NCBI GenBank assembly: GCA_020635905.1
Contig: JACJYV010000001.1
Span: 992,001 to 1,056,000 of the forward strand
Length of the DNA stretch: 64,000 nucleotides
Source: Bacteroidia bacterium
GTDB lineage: Bacteria; Bacteroidota; Bacteroidia; J057; JADKCL01
Direction of reading: 5' to 3'
This document shows, one piece after another, positions 49,874 through 58,678 of this stretch. The position numbers and the translations under genes were made by a program. The notes below the pieces were generated by a model that did not search any database, had not been told where the DNA came from, and worked only from the letters and a program-made list of their open reading frames with translations. The number at the start of each line of letters is the position of its first letter. Position 1 is the stretch's first letter.

Positions 49874-50776
49874 TTACCAGTCAAAAATCCTGTAAATAGT
49901 CCGCAGGGAAACCTGTGCCTGTCGGGCCGGGCGTTGCACTGAGACCTGCACTTTGCCCGCTTCGCGGTCGATCAGGGTGACAATCTGCCAGGTATGGCCC
50001 AGCTTTTCGGCCAGTTCTGCTTCCAGCCTGTCCTTCTCCCGCCCAAAATACATTACGGGACTCTCATAACGATACGTCTCAGGATTTGCTTCCCGTTTGC
50101 GCTGCTCCTCTTCGTAATAAGCAGGAGGCGCTTCCCAGATTTGCGTGGGATCATAGGTCAGTTCCTGCACAGGCTGAAGGCCATTGCAGGTGGCCAATAG
50201 GGTATCCAGGGTGTAAAAATAATCTGCGATACCGCTCCAGAATACCCCTGCAATGCAATTTTTGAAATATCCTGGGCCTATTGCATTGCCGCATTTCCCA
50301 TCCTGACAGACCTGAAAGGGGATGAAATAGTCCGAACTGCCCTTGGGAAAACTCCTGGGTTCCGCTCCAACCGGGTCAAAATACCTTTCCAGGGTCACTG
50401 CTGCAGAGTCTCCTTCTGTCCAGCTTTCCTGAATAAATGCATAAGCAAAGTCTGCCGTATCCAGCCGGTTGTACAGCCTGGCCTTCTCCCTTTGGGTCAG
50501 TATTTGAGTAAAATACAGACCTTCACCCGGGTCCAATTTCCCCAGATATTCACGGGTCAGGGCGTCCATTTGGAGAATAAAAGGCTGATAGTCCTTTTTC
50601 AAGGGAGGCAAGGCCAGCTCAATGGCCATCTTTTCAGTCCCTGCCCTGAATGGAAGGTCTTCCAATAGCTCCACTCTTGAAGACAAGCTGATTTTCGGCT
50701 CCAACGAAGTTGGAGTGATGAGAATACCTGTGTGAAAAAGTAGGAAAGTGAGCAGGAAGGAGTTAAAGTGGTTCAT
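49874..50776 (-). CDS. Secreted hypothetical protein (300 aa)
   Basis: The N-terminal hydrophobic segment (about residues 5-22) suggests export. The mature protein is acidic with four Cys (Val-Cys-Gln-Asp-Gly-Lys-Cys, Asn-Cys, Thr-Cys-Asn) that could form disulphides. A long charged helix precedes a C-terminal Val-Gln-Val-Ser-Val-Gln strand. No family was recognised. It could be a Bacteroidota-specific periplasmic protein. A TTCGTTTG sequence 8 nt before the ATG resembles a -7 element. Confidence 0.7.
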   Translation of the reverse strand: MNHFNSFLLTFLLFHTGILITPTSLEPKISLSSRVELLEDLPFRAGTEKMAIELALPPLKKDYQPFILQMDALTREYLGKLDPGEGLYFTQILTQREKARLYNRLDTADFAYAFIQESWTEGDSAAVTLERYFDPVGAEPRSFPKGSSDYFIPFQVCQDGKCGNAIGPGYFKNCIAGVFWSGIADYFYTLDTLLATCNGLQPVQELTYDPTQIWEAPPAYYEEEQRKREANPETYRYESPVMYFGREKDRLEAELAEKLGHTWQIVTLIDREAGKVQVSVQRPARQAQVSLRTIYRIFDW

Positions 50777-50881
50777 GGATATTCCAAACGAAATCGCCCT
50801 TGGTAAATTGCGTGTATTTTTTCCCGCTAATAAAGGAATCCTGCCCCCTGGTTCAAAAGTCCTAAATCAAACGAGGAATTT

Positions 50882-52402
50882 TTAAGGTAATTTCACCTGA
50901 TATCTTGGAATGTCTTTTTTACTCTGATGGGAATCTTTGGCCAGTTGTTGAGCTTTGGCAGCAGTGATAAAACTTTCAAGGATGCCCATATTGATCAGGG
51001 GAGTTACCTCTTTGGTGTAAGTTTCGGTCTCGTTAATGCCAATATTCAAAGCTTTAAAAATATCACTGGGAGAGATTTTTTTCCCACTCATTCCCAGCAA
51101 AATGATCTGTTTTTGATTTTTTGATAAGTTCAATGTTTCAAATTGCCTTAACCATTCAATTTCTTTGGAATTAAAGATGGTTTTGTTGGATAGGGTAACC
51201 CTGAACCACAGGCCATTGGAATATAATTCAGGTCTGGAAAGCTCTTTTTCCTCCATCAGGCGAAAAATCCTCTTCATTCCTTCTCCCAATTCCCGCATCA
51301 GATTATTCTCCTTTAAAACCCTCGCAATCAGTGAATTTCTGGATTCGTGCGAGCCTTCCAGTTCATACAGATTATTTATAGTGAGGGTGGAAAGTAATGC
51401 ACCCGGGCTTTTGATTTCCATTCTGTCGTTGAATATGAAAATCTCAATGGGGTTCATGACGCTGTAATCACGGTGGGCAATGGCATTCAGAATGGCCTCA
51501 CGAACTGCATCTTCCGGGTAAATATACTTTTGCTCGAATTGTGCATTTGCCCCAAACTGAGTTTTAAAAGCCAGATAGGATCTCAAATGTTCCCAGGATT
51601 TCAGCACCAGGTCAAAAATATTCCCCCGCACTGTATCATCACTGATTACATTATACTTATCTCCCGCTTCCAGCGAGTTTCCATTCACTTTCAAAAATCT
51701 GACCTGACATCGTGGGTGCCATTTGTCAATGTCAGCGGCAAACAACAAAAGTGCAGCCCTTCTAAGTCTCAATCCATTGAGTCCATACTCAGCAAGCCCC
51801 ACCTGCTGGAGATACCTTTCAATGCTTAAACCTTTGATATAATTGTCTGCAATCCCCTGCAAAAGTCTCAGATCCAGATCAGGAACACCTGCCCCATCCA
51901 CAAACTGGCTGTCAAACTCCCTTGAGCGAATTTCCTGCCTTTCAAATTGAATGGCATATATGGAGGCTGGCAGGGTCGCTTTATCTCTTCTTCGTACGCA
52001 ACGTCCGTCTGGAAGCTGATAGATCATTGTGGTTCCCTTATTTACAGAAAAATATAAAACTATTTTTCCGTCAAGCTCCAGTTTACTTGCCTGGGTAATA
52101 GGCAATTGTTGGCCCTGGTAAACATGGGTTTGCACTGCATTCAGCATGGCAGAAATGTCTTCTTCCTTGTGCGGCACCCCAGTTATCCGTCCATCATCTT
52201 CCACCCCAATCAGAATTGCCCCTCCGTCAGCATTTGCAAATGAAACCAATCCTTCACCAATGTCAGCGCAAATGGATTTGGTCAGCCTGGGCTTTTTATT
52301 GTCAGGTCTTCCCTCTAAAGCAGATTTGAATTCTCTAAAATGACTTTCCCCCAAAAAAAGGGTATTTCGAACTTTATCTGCCAGTAAAAGAATGTCCTGC
52401 AT
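50882..52402 (-). CDS. AlbA_2 (Schlafen-like) DNA-binding / HATPase_c_4 regulator
   Basis: 506 residues. The N-terminal AlbA_2 domain (about 15-140) has Glu-Ser-(x)-Phe-Arg-Glu-Phe-Lys, Phe-Ala-Asn-Ala-Asp-Gly-Gly and Ile-Leu-Ile-Gly-Val-Glu-Asp-Asp-Gly. The central part contains the 'RecG-like' Arg-Glu-Ala-Ile-Leu-Asn-Ala-Ile-Ala-His-Arg-Asp-Tyr motif (about 305) and Ser-Pro-Gly-Ala-Leu, the HATPase_c_4 signature. The C-terminal 100 residues look like a winged helix. Such proteins are often annotated as putative transcriptional regulators or ATP-dependent helicase RecG-related; some are linked to defence or stress islands. A TAAATTTG element lies on the minus strand at 52422-52429. Composition is more AT-rich than in the neighbouring truA. 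Confidence 0.88.
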   Translation of the reverse strand: MQDILLLADKVRNTLFLGESHFREFKSALEGRPDNKKPRLTKSICADIGEGLVSFANADGGAILIGVEDDGRITGVPHKEEDISAMLNAVQTHVYQGQQLPITQASKLELDGKIVLYFSVNKGTTMIYQLPDGRCVRRRDKATLPASIYAIQFERQEIRSREFDSQFVDGAGVPDLDLRLLQGIADNYIKGLSIERYLQQVGLAEYGLNGLRLRRAALLLFAADIDKWHPRCQVRFLKVNGNSLEAGDKYNVISDDTVRGNIFDLVLKSWEHLRSYLAFKTQFGANAQFEQKYIYPEDAVREAILNAIAHRDYSVMNPIEIFIFNDRMEIKSPGALLSTLTINNLYELEGSHESRNSLIARVLKENNLMRELGEGMKRIFRLMEEKELSRPELYSNGLWFRVTLSNKTIFNSKEIEWLRQFETLNLSKNQKQIILLGMSGKKISPSDIFKALNIGINETETYTKEVTPLINMGILESFITAAKAQQLAKDSHQSKKDIPRYQVKLP

Positions 52403-52483
52403 TGGCTGTAACTATTTATTCCAAATTTAATAAGTTTTTGATACCAGCCGGGTTTTAGCCTCAAATCCTTTTCAAATCCCGCA

Positions 52484-53278
52484 TCAATCCCCCAAACCCT
52501 TCCGCAAAAAATCCTGCATCCCTTCCCGTGGTTTCAGCTTCAGGTATGGATATTCCACCCGCGACAGGTAAAGGCCGTTGGGAAAGGCGTAGCGCTGACG
52601 GGGCTGCTCCTCTGCCCAGAAAAGCAATGCTTCGAACTCTGCCACCGTCATTTTGCCCGCCCCGATTTGCAGCAGGTGATGCACCAGTATGCGGATCATG
52701 CCCTTCAGAAAGCGGTTGGCGGTAATGGTAAATCTCAGGCGGGTTTGAGCTGGATTGACCATTAATTCAGCCCGGGTCACCTGGCAAAGCGTGTGGTTGT
52801 GCACCTGAGGCCGTTTGCAAACGGCCTTAAAATCCAGAAAGGACGGGATCAGGGCCGCAGCTTGCTGCATGGAGCCAAAATCCGGGGCTGGGATTTCATA
52901 AAATGAACTGTATGGCTGCAAAAAGGGATCTTTTTGCAGGTGGATGTAGTAGTCATAGGTCCGCAGGGTGGCATCAAAGCGGGCATGCTGGTCGTCGGCC
53001 ATTTCCAGCACCTCAAAAATGACAATATCGGCCGGCAACATCTTATTCAGCCTGAATTTGAGATCAAATTCGGGCGCTGCCTCCAGGTTGATGTGGGCAA
53101 AATACTGGCTTGCATGTACCCCGGCATCTGTGCGGCCACAGCCAAAAACTGTCAGTTTTTGCTTAAAAATCCGTTCCAGTTCCTGTTCCAGGGTTTCCTG
53201 TACAGACATTACCCCGGGCTGCCATTGCCAACCGCGGTAGCTGCTGCCGTTAAAAGCCAGGTGCAGGAATAATCTCAT
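52484..53278 (-). CDS. truA: tRNA pseudouridine(38-40) synthase TruA
   Basis: Converts uridines 38-40 of tRNA anticodon arms to pseudouridine. It starts Leu-(x)-Leu-Ala-Phe-Asn-Gly-Ser-Ser-Tyr-Arg-Gly-Trp-Gln and contains the catalytic motif Gly-Arg-Thr-Asp-Ala-Gly-Val-His-Ala (Asp near residue 52), then Phe-(x)-Ala-Arg-Phe-Asp-Ala-Thr-(x)-Arg-(x)-Tyr-(x)-Tyr. 264 residues is a normal length. A near-consensus -7 sequence (TATCTTCG) ends 4 nt before the ATG. It is flanked by unrelated genes on the same strand with gaps of 81 and 135 bp. Confidence 0.95.
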   Translation of the reverse strand: MRLFLHLAFNGSSYRGWQWQPGVMSVQETLEQELERIFKQKLTVFGCGRTDAGVHASQYFAHINLEAAPEFDLKFRLNKMLPADIVIFEVLEMADDQHARFDATLRTYDYYIHLQKDPFLQPYSSFYEIPAPDFGSMQQAAALIPSFLDFKAVCKRPQVHNHTLCQVTRAELMVNPAQTRLRFTITANRFLKGMIRILVHHLLQIGAGKMTVAEFEALLFWAEEQPRQRYAFPNGLYLSRVEYPYLKLKPREGMQDFLRKGLGD

Positions 53279-53413
53279 GCCCCGAAGATACGCATCCCCG
53301 CCTTCTTTGGGGGAATTTTCCTCCTAACGTACCCTTAAGGTCAGGATTTGAGCCCCAGGCGTCATCGAATTCCATATTGGAACCACCCAAAGCAGCTGCT
53401 TTGGCTGCTGCTG

Positions 53414-54388
53414 TTAATTCTCGTTATAATACGCGTTGAACTTTGCCACTTTCTTCTCTGAGTAGGTCAGGATGTCGAGATGCTTACTCAGTTTTTCCTG
53501 CACCTTTTGCAGGATAGCCAGGTTTTCGGGAAATGCTTCCAGGGTAAATTCCTCAGGAGCAACCCCTCCGCGGTAGGTGGCAATATTGAACAGGGTCTGG
53601 GGGCCCAGATCGAGGTAGGTTTTGAGCGCCACAATGTAGGCAAAATCGGATGATTCACTGACTCCGTTTGGTTGTTTCACATCCAGCAGGGATTTTCCTT
53701 TGGCGGCCAGTGCAGCATATATGCTCTCAGGCTGGCCTTCCATCCGGGGCAGGCCCTCCATATAGTGCATCAATCCCAGGTCCGTTTGGGTAAAAATGGC
53801 ACCTGCTTCCTGCAACCCACTAAACAAGCCTTCGCCCAGGAGGTCTTCGTACGGCCCGTAGTATTCATTACCCGTCAAAATCGTGCCCAGGTACAAGGCG
53901 GCCTGGTTGAGCGGCACCATGGAATACATGACCGCAGCAAAGGGATCAGTTTCGGCACTGTTGAGCAATTCGGGATCATTATAATAAAACCAGATCAGTT
54001 GAAAATTGCGCAGAATGGCGCAATTGATCAGCAAAGGATACCTGTCGTACTTATCCTGGGCAAATTGTCCCACTGCAAAAACCAGTTTTCCAGGCGCACT
54101 CTCTGACTGTCTCACCGTCATGCAATTCCAGAAATCCTGTCCCAGAGAAGGATCAAACTCAAGCAAAATTTCCCCCTTGCGCACCTTTTCCATACAAAAG
54201 GTGAGCATGGGCTTCACCTTGTCCTCAGGGTCGTTGCGATTGGCATAATGGCTTTCCAGTTTGGTCAGCACCTCCATCATCCAGGTTTTGAACTCGGGTT
54301 TGGCAGGATTGGGATTGGCCTGAACCAGGAAGGCAGGCAGCAGCAAAAGCAGAATCAGCAGGGTTTTGTGGCAGGCTAATTTTATCAT
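53414..54388 (-). CDS. Secreted hypothetical protein (324 aa)
   Basis: A long Leu-rich signal peptide (about residues 8-24, cleavage near Val-Gln-Ala-Asn) precedes a soluble, mainly helical mature protein. It has no T9SS sorting domain, so it is probably periplasmic. No motif was recognised. The conserved-looking core contains two Cys (Thr-Phe-Cys-Met-Glu and Asn-Cys-Met-Thr) and a Trp-Phe-Tyr-Tyr-Asn-Asp segment. It is divergent from the metalloprotease gene at 54605. Confidence 0.7.
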   Translation of the reverse strand: MIKLACHKTLLILLLLLPAFLVQANPNPAKPEFKTWMMEVLTKLESHYANRNDPEDKVKPMLTFCMEKVRKGEILLEFDPSLGQDFWNCMTVRQSESAPGKLVFAVGQFAQDKYDRYPLLINCAILRNFQLIWFYYNDPELLNSAETDPFAAVMYSMVPLNQAALYLGTILTGNEYYGPYEDLLGEGLFSGLQEAGAIFTQTDLGLMHYMEGLPRMEGQPESIYAALAAKGKSLLDVKQPNGVSESSDFAYIVALKTYLDLGPQTLFNIATYRGGVAPEEFTLEAFPENLAILQKVQEKLSKHLDILTYSEKKVAKFNAYYNEN

Positions 54389-54604
54389 ATCTGAAAGAAT
54401 ACAGAGCGGTAACAGGAACCTGTGACCACAGATTTGCCCCGGGCTCCTTCTGCAAAAATAAAAGATTTTACCTCTGAGACAAATTTCCCGCCCCGGTGTA
54501 AAAGGAAAATTTTGCCAGATCTTCTTTCTTCCAAATTCCCTTCAAAAACCTTCCAGTGTAGTACCTTGTGCAAAATATCTCCTAAAATTTCATAAATTCA
54601 GCCT

Positions 54605-55891
54605 ATGAAAACTAAACTCATCCTTCTGACCTTGCTTTGGGGAACCTTCACCCTGCAGGCGCAAAATCCATCCAACTTCACCCTGAAAAATGCGGCAAAA
54701 TACGCTTCCCAGCCTGTTCACCGTTGCGGTCAGCCTGCGGTCAAAGCCTGGGCCCGGGCCCATGATCCCGGATTCACAGCCCGTAGGGCTGCGATTGAAG
54801 CTTACACCCAACAGGTAACCAACGATCCTGCTTTCGCCTCCAAAACCCAGACTGAATATACCATACCCGTGGTTGTGCATGTAATTTACCGCAACTCCAC
54901 CCAGAATATTTCCGACGCCCAGATCCAGTCTCAGATTGATGTGCTGAACAAAGATTACCGCCGTCTGAATACGGACGCCTCCAATACGCCCTCAGCTTTC
55001 CTTTCCGTGGCTGCTGATGTGGAATTCAATTTCTGTCTGGCACAGACCGATCCCCAGGGAGCGCCCAGCACAGGCATTACCCGCACCTCCACCACCGTAT
55101 CAGAGATTGGGAATACCACCTATTACTCCACTGCCCAGGGGGGAAAAGATCCCTGGAATACCACCAAATACATGAATATCTGGGTGTGCGAAATTGAATC
55201 TGGTGGGGATTTGCTTGGCTTCGCCTACCTCCCGGGCGACGCTCCCAGCGTCAACGAGGACGGCGTGGTGATTGATTACCGCTACTTTGGCACCCAGGGC
55301 ACGGTTTCTTCACCCCTGAATAAGGGCCGCACCTGCACCCACGAAGTGGGTCACTATTTCAACCTGGAACATATCTGGGGTGAATTTGGCGGCTGCAATG
55401 ACGACGATTTTGTCAACGACACCCCCATGCAGGATGCCGAATATTACGGCTGTCCAGGATCGGGGGCTTCCTGCGGGAGCAATGACATGTACATGAACTA
55501 CATGGATTACACGGATGATGCCTGCATGAATCTTTTCACTGCCGGACAAAAAGCCCGCATGGTGGCCGCGGTTACAGGTCCCCGCAAAAATCTGCTTACC
55601 ACCAATGCCTGTTCAGTAGCCTCTGGCCTCAATCCCGCCAAAAGCATGGAAGATCAGGTGGTCGTTTACCCCAATCCAAGCCGGGATGTATTTCAGGTAG
55701 AATGGAATGCAAATCCCTCCCAAACCTCCCTCTTCACGGTTTATAACCTGATGGGCCAACCTGTGGTACGCAAGTCCATTAGCAATTCTGTCAGGGCAAG
55801 TCTTGACCTTTCAGGTTTTGAAGATGGAATCTATTTGATGGAAATTCAGACAGAAAACCAGAAAATCACCCGCAAACTGGTGAAGCATTAA
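54605..55891 (+). CDS. Secreted zinc metalloprotease (M43, pappalysin-like) with T9SS sorting domain
   Basis: 428 residues: signal peptide ending Leu-Gln-Ala-Gln (about 20), a propeptide to about 90, and a catalytic domain starting Ile-Pro-Val-Val-Val-His-Val-Ile-Tyr. The zinc motif is His-Glu-Val-Gly-His-(x)5-His with Asn replacing the usual Gly, followed by Ile-Trp-Gly. The Met-turn lies in Met-Tyr-Met-Asn-Tyr-Met-Asp-Tyr. Several Cys around the active site suit the family. The C-terminal 80 residues are a type A sorting domain with Val-Val-Tyr-Pro-Asn-Pro-Ser-Arg-Asp and a final Lys-Leu-Val-Lys-His. It is probably secreted or surface-attached through T9SS and acts on extracellular protein; the target is unknown. 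Only 9 bp separate it from the next T9SS gene, so both are likely co-transcribed. Confidence 0.92.
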   Translation: MKTKLILLTLLWGTFTLQAQNPSNFTLKNAAKYASQPVHRCGQPAVKAWARAHDPGFTARRAAIEAYTQQVTNDPAFASKTQTEYTIPVVVHVIYRNSTQNISDAQIQSQIDVLNKDYRRLNTDASNTPSAFLSVAADVEFNFCLAQTDPQGAPSTGITRTSTTVSEIGNTTYYSTAQGGKDPWNTTKYMNIWVCEIESGGDLLGFAYLPGDAPSVNEDGVVIDYRYFGTQGTVSSPLNKGRTCTHEVGHYFNLEHIWGEFGGCNDDDFVNDTPMQDAEYYGCPGSGASCGSNDMYMNYMDYTDDACMNLFTAGQKARMVAAVTGPRKNLLTTNACSVASGLNPAKSMEDQVVVYPNPSRDVFQVEWNANPSQTSLFTVYNLMGQPVVRKSISNSVRASLDLSGFEDGIYLMEIQTENQKITRKLVKH

Positions 55892-55900
55892 CCTCCCAAC

Positions 55901-57949
55901 ATGCGTTTCCGGGCCTTTTTAACCTTCCTGTGCATGGGGACCTTCCTGTCCGCGCAATCCACTTTTCAGCTAAGTCTGGGCGATGCAGCCACGGATAATG
56001 CCTACGAAGTGGTGGAAAATCTTCGGGGGAATTACTGGGTAGCGGGCTCGGAAAAGTCCAATCAGGTGCTGGAAAACGGGGTTTTATTTGAAATCAATTC
56101 CCTGACCGCCGAAGTAATCCGCAAGATTTATGTGGGTAATCCCAATTCAGAAACCCGCTTTTACGACCTGTTCGAACTGCCCGATTCCAGCCTGTTTTTG
56201 CTGGGTTGCGCCCCCTGTACAGGCAATTCCACCAACGGATTTCTGACCCGCCTTTCCCCCGACGGAAATGACCTCGGCCATTGGACCTTTGACGCCAATC
56301 CCTCTGATAATTTGTCCTCCATTACCCCCCTGGGCCACCAAAGGTACCTGCTGAGTGGCTTTTCTTCGGGTGGGAATTATGATTTCTGTGCAGTCAAGAC
56401 CAATCTGCAGGGCAATACCATCTGGCGCAGGCAATACGGCACCCCGACGGGTTTCGAAACCAATAATGGCATGAATGTATCGGCCCCTGCCGGAAAGGGA
56501 GGGGCAGTTTTGGGGGGATTTTCCATTGTGGGATCTGCCTATAACATGCTCATTTGCAGAATAGATTCGAATGGAACCCTTCTTTGGAGCATGAAATACG
56601 GGGGCGGGACCGGGTCCGTGACCCAGGCAGTGGCCATTGCGGCCACCCAGGACGGCTTTCTGATGACGGGAGGCATCAATTTTGGCGGGAATGTGGACCT
56701 CTTTCTCACCAAAACTGACACTGCAGGCAACCAGCTATGGACCAAAATTTACAGCAGTCCGGGGACGGATTTTGGCTGGGATGTGGCCGTGCAGGCCAAC
56801 GGCGAAATCCTCCTGACCGGCACCCTGGCCCAGGGTGCGGGCGGCAGCGACCTGCTGCTCATGCGCTGCGATTTCCAGGGCAACATCCTGAAAGCCAAAA
56901 CCTTTGGCGGGAATCAGGAAGACATTGGCTATTGCGTGGTACCCACTTCAGACCAGGGAGTGCTGGCCGTGGGTCGTACATCCAGCTTCAGTTCCAGTAA
57001 TTTTGACAAGAATATTTACCTGGTCAAAACTGACTCGTCCCTCGGCAGTTCCTGCCCTGAAAACACACCTTCATTTACCGTCATTGACACCCTGCTCAAT
57101 GCCGCGGTGGCTACCCTGGTCACCTCCAATCTGGGTTCCCTCTCCCCCACCACTGAAACCGTTTCTCCCTCTCCCATCACAGACAGCCTGGTTTGTCGAC
57201 AGATTGGCTGCGAGGTTCCCGTCCAGCTTAGCCTGAGCCAGGGACCATTTTGTCCGGGAGATACCCTGAGCCTGACCCACGGCGCCACCTTTGCCGACTC
57301 GGCCTTCTGGTATCACAACGGGAATCTGGCAGGGACCCATTCCACTCAAAAAATCGCCCTCCCCGCCAACGGAAGCCAGATTCATCTGGATCTCTGGTGG
57401 GACGGCTGCCTGCGGCAGCTGGATACCCTGATTACCCCCGAACCTCAACCCCAAGCCGCTTTCAGCTACAGCCAGAGTTCGGGCACAGAAATTCAGTTCA
57501 CTGACCTGAGTCAGGGAAGTGTGGCCGCCTGGAATTGGAATTTTGCCCAACTGGACAGTTCGTCCCAGCAAAATCCTGATTACGAGTTCCCCGGCACGGG
57601 AAATTGGGCCGTTTGCCTCACCGTGACCAGCCAAAGTGGCTGCAGCGATACTTTGTGTGACACGGTGGAGGTGCTGGTAGGCCGGGAGGAAGGGTATGAA
57701 CAGGGCCTGATCCATATTTACCCAATTCCTGCGCAGACTTCTTTTTTTGTGGAATTGTCCCAGCCTTTCACCATCCAGAAAGCCATTTTACACGATCTCT
57801 CAGGGAGCGCGGTTCTGAATTTGGGGAAATCATCAGGTTCAAATCAACAACATTATTTTACCCTGCAAAAGAGCATTTCTCCCGGAATTTACCTGTTGGA
57901 ATTGCAAACTGAAGGAAATACCTTTTTCCGCAAACTGGTCGTGCAATGA
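55901..57949 (+). CDS. Beta-propeller/PKD protein with T9SS sorting domain
   Basis: 682 residues. After a signal peptide (Phe-Leu-Ser-Ala-Gln, about 20), residues 25-380 contain repeats with Gly-(x)-(Leu/Ile)-Leu-Trp and Ile/Leu-x-(Lys/Arg)-x-Asp-(x)-x-Gly-(Asn/Thr), as in delta-60/NHL-like beta-propellers. A PKD-like domain (about 520-595) has Phe-Thr-Asp-Leu-Ser-Gln-Gly-Ser and Trp-Asn-Trp-Asn-Phe. The C terminus is a type A sorting domain (Ile-Tyr-Pro-Ile-Pro-Ala-Gln-Thr ... Phe-Arg-Lys-Leu-Val-Val-Gln). It was likely duplicated from a common T9SS cargo architecture and is probably adhesive or structural; no enzymatic motif is seen. It follows the metalloprotease by 9 bp. Confidence 0.85.
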   Translation: MRFRAFLTFLCMGTFLSAQSTFQLSLGDAATDNAYEVVENLRGNYWVAGSEKSNQVLENGVLFEINSLTAEVIRKIYVGNPNSETRFYDLFELPDSSLFLLGCAPCTGNSTNGFLTRLSPDGNDLGHWTFDANPSDNLSSITPLGHQRYLLSGFSSGGNYDFCAVKTNLQGNTIWRRQYGTPTGFETNNGMNVSAPAGKGGAVLGGFSIVGSAYNMLICRIDSNGTLLWSMKYGGGTGSVTQAVAIAATQDGFLMTGGINFGGNVDLFLTKTDTAGNQLWTKIYSSPGTDFGWDVAVQANGEILLTGTLAQGAGGSDLLLMRCDFQGNILKAKTFGGNQEDIGYCVVPTSDQGVLAVGRTSSFSSSNFDKNIYLVKTDSSLGSSCPENTPSFTVIDTLLNAAVATLVTSNLGSLSPTTETVSPSPITDSLVCRQIGCEVPVQLSLSQGPFCPGDTLSLTHGATFADSAFWYHNGNLAGTHSTQKIALPANGSQIHLDLWWDGCLRQLDTLITPEPQPQAAFSYSQSSGTEIQFTDLSQGSVAAWNWNFAQLDSSSQQNPDYEFPGTGNWAVCLTVTSQSGCSDTLCDTVEVLVGREEGYEQGLIHIYPIPAQTSFFVELSQPFTIQKAILHDLSGSAVLNLGKSSGSNQQHYFTLQKSISPGIYLLELQTEGNTFFRKLVVQ

Positions 57950-58014
57950 AAACCTGACTTCCTGAAGTACGGCTTTCCTGAATTTACACCAGATTAGCTC
58001 TCGTCATTATTTAT

Positions 58015-58022
58015 TAAATTTG
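58015..58022 (+). promoter_or_regulatory. Candidate -7 promoter element (TAAATTTG)
   Basis: Exact TAnnTTTG match separated by 4 nt from the ATG of the DoxX-like gene, the same geometry as at 40207. No convincing -33 element is visible. Confidence 0.4.
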
Positions 58023-58026
58023 AACC

Positions 58027-58461
58027 ATGATTAAATATTTACTGAACGAAGATCACCTGATTTTGATCGCCAGCCTGTTTTTTCAGACATTTTTTGCCAT
58101 TCTTTTCCTCCAGTCGGGCCTGGACAAGGTCCTGGACTGGAAAGGCAACCTGGGTTGGCTGACTGGGCATTTCGAAAAATCACCCCTGGCCAAAATGGTG
58201 CCTGCCCTGCTGGGCACCCTCACCCTGCTGGAAGTTCTGACTGGCTTGTTGAGCGTGGCCGGATTAGCGGGTTTGCTCATTTGGCAGAATCCCATTCTGG
58301 CCATTGTGGCCCTGATGCTGGCTGCGGTCAGCCTGCTTTGCCTTTTTTTCGGGCAACGCATGGCCAAAGATTATGCCGGCGCAGCCGGAATTGTGCCCTA
58401 TTTCATCGCAAACGGGCTTGCACTTTATCTGGTAGCGATGTTATTGGTGATGGTGGATTGA
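58027..58461 (+). CDS. DoxX-like membrane protein
   Basis: 144 residues with four hydrophobic helices (about 10-30, 58-80, 85-107 and 120-142). The first helix holds Phe-(x)-Gln-Ser-Gly-Leu-Asp-Lys-Val-Leu, a typical DoxX/DUF6041-like pattern in which a Gly and a basic residue sit at the end of helix 1. DoxX-family proteins are small inner-membrane proteins linked in some bacteria to redox or oxidase complexes; the function here is not known. It is monocistronic by spacing (77 bp after the T9SS gene, over 200 bp before the next). Confidence 0.65.
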   Translation: MIKYLLNEDHLILIASLFFQTFFAILFLQSGLDKVLDWKGNLGWLTGHFEKSPLAKMVPALLGTLTLLEVLTGLLSVAGLAGLLIWQNPILAIVALMLAAVSLLCLFFGQRMAKDYAGAAGIVPYFIANGLALYLVAMLLVMVD

Positions 58462-58678
58462 GGATTTGATCCAAAAACCCATTTTAGCCCCATTTCTTCA
58501 ATAAATTTCGAGAATTCCCCCTCAATCCGGGTCACAAATCAGGCATTCATCCCCGATTCTCTCCCCCGCAGGGACAATCCCCCAAAAATGTACATGCTTT
58601 TCGCTCTCCTCCTTTCCTAATTTGAAATTGAGAAATGCGGACCGTACCGCGAGGCTATAACCTGAAAAAATATTGGGA

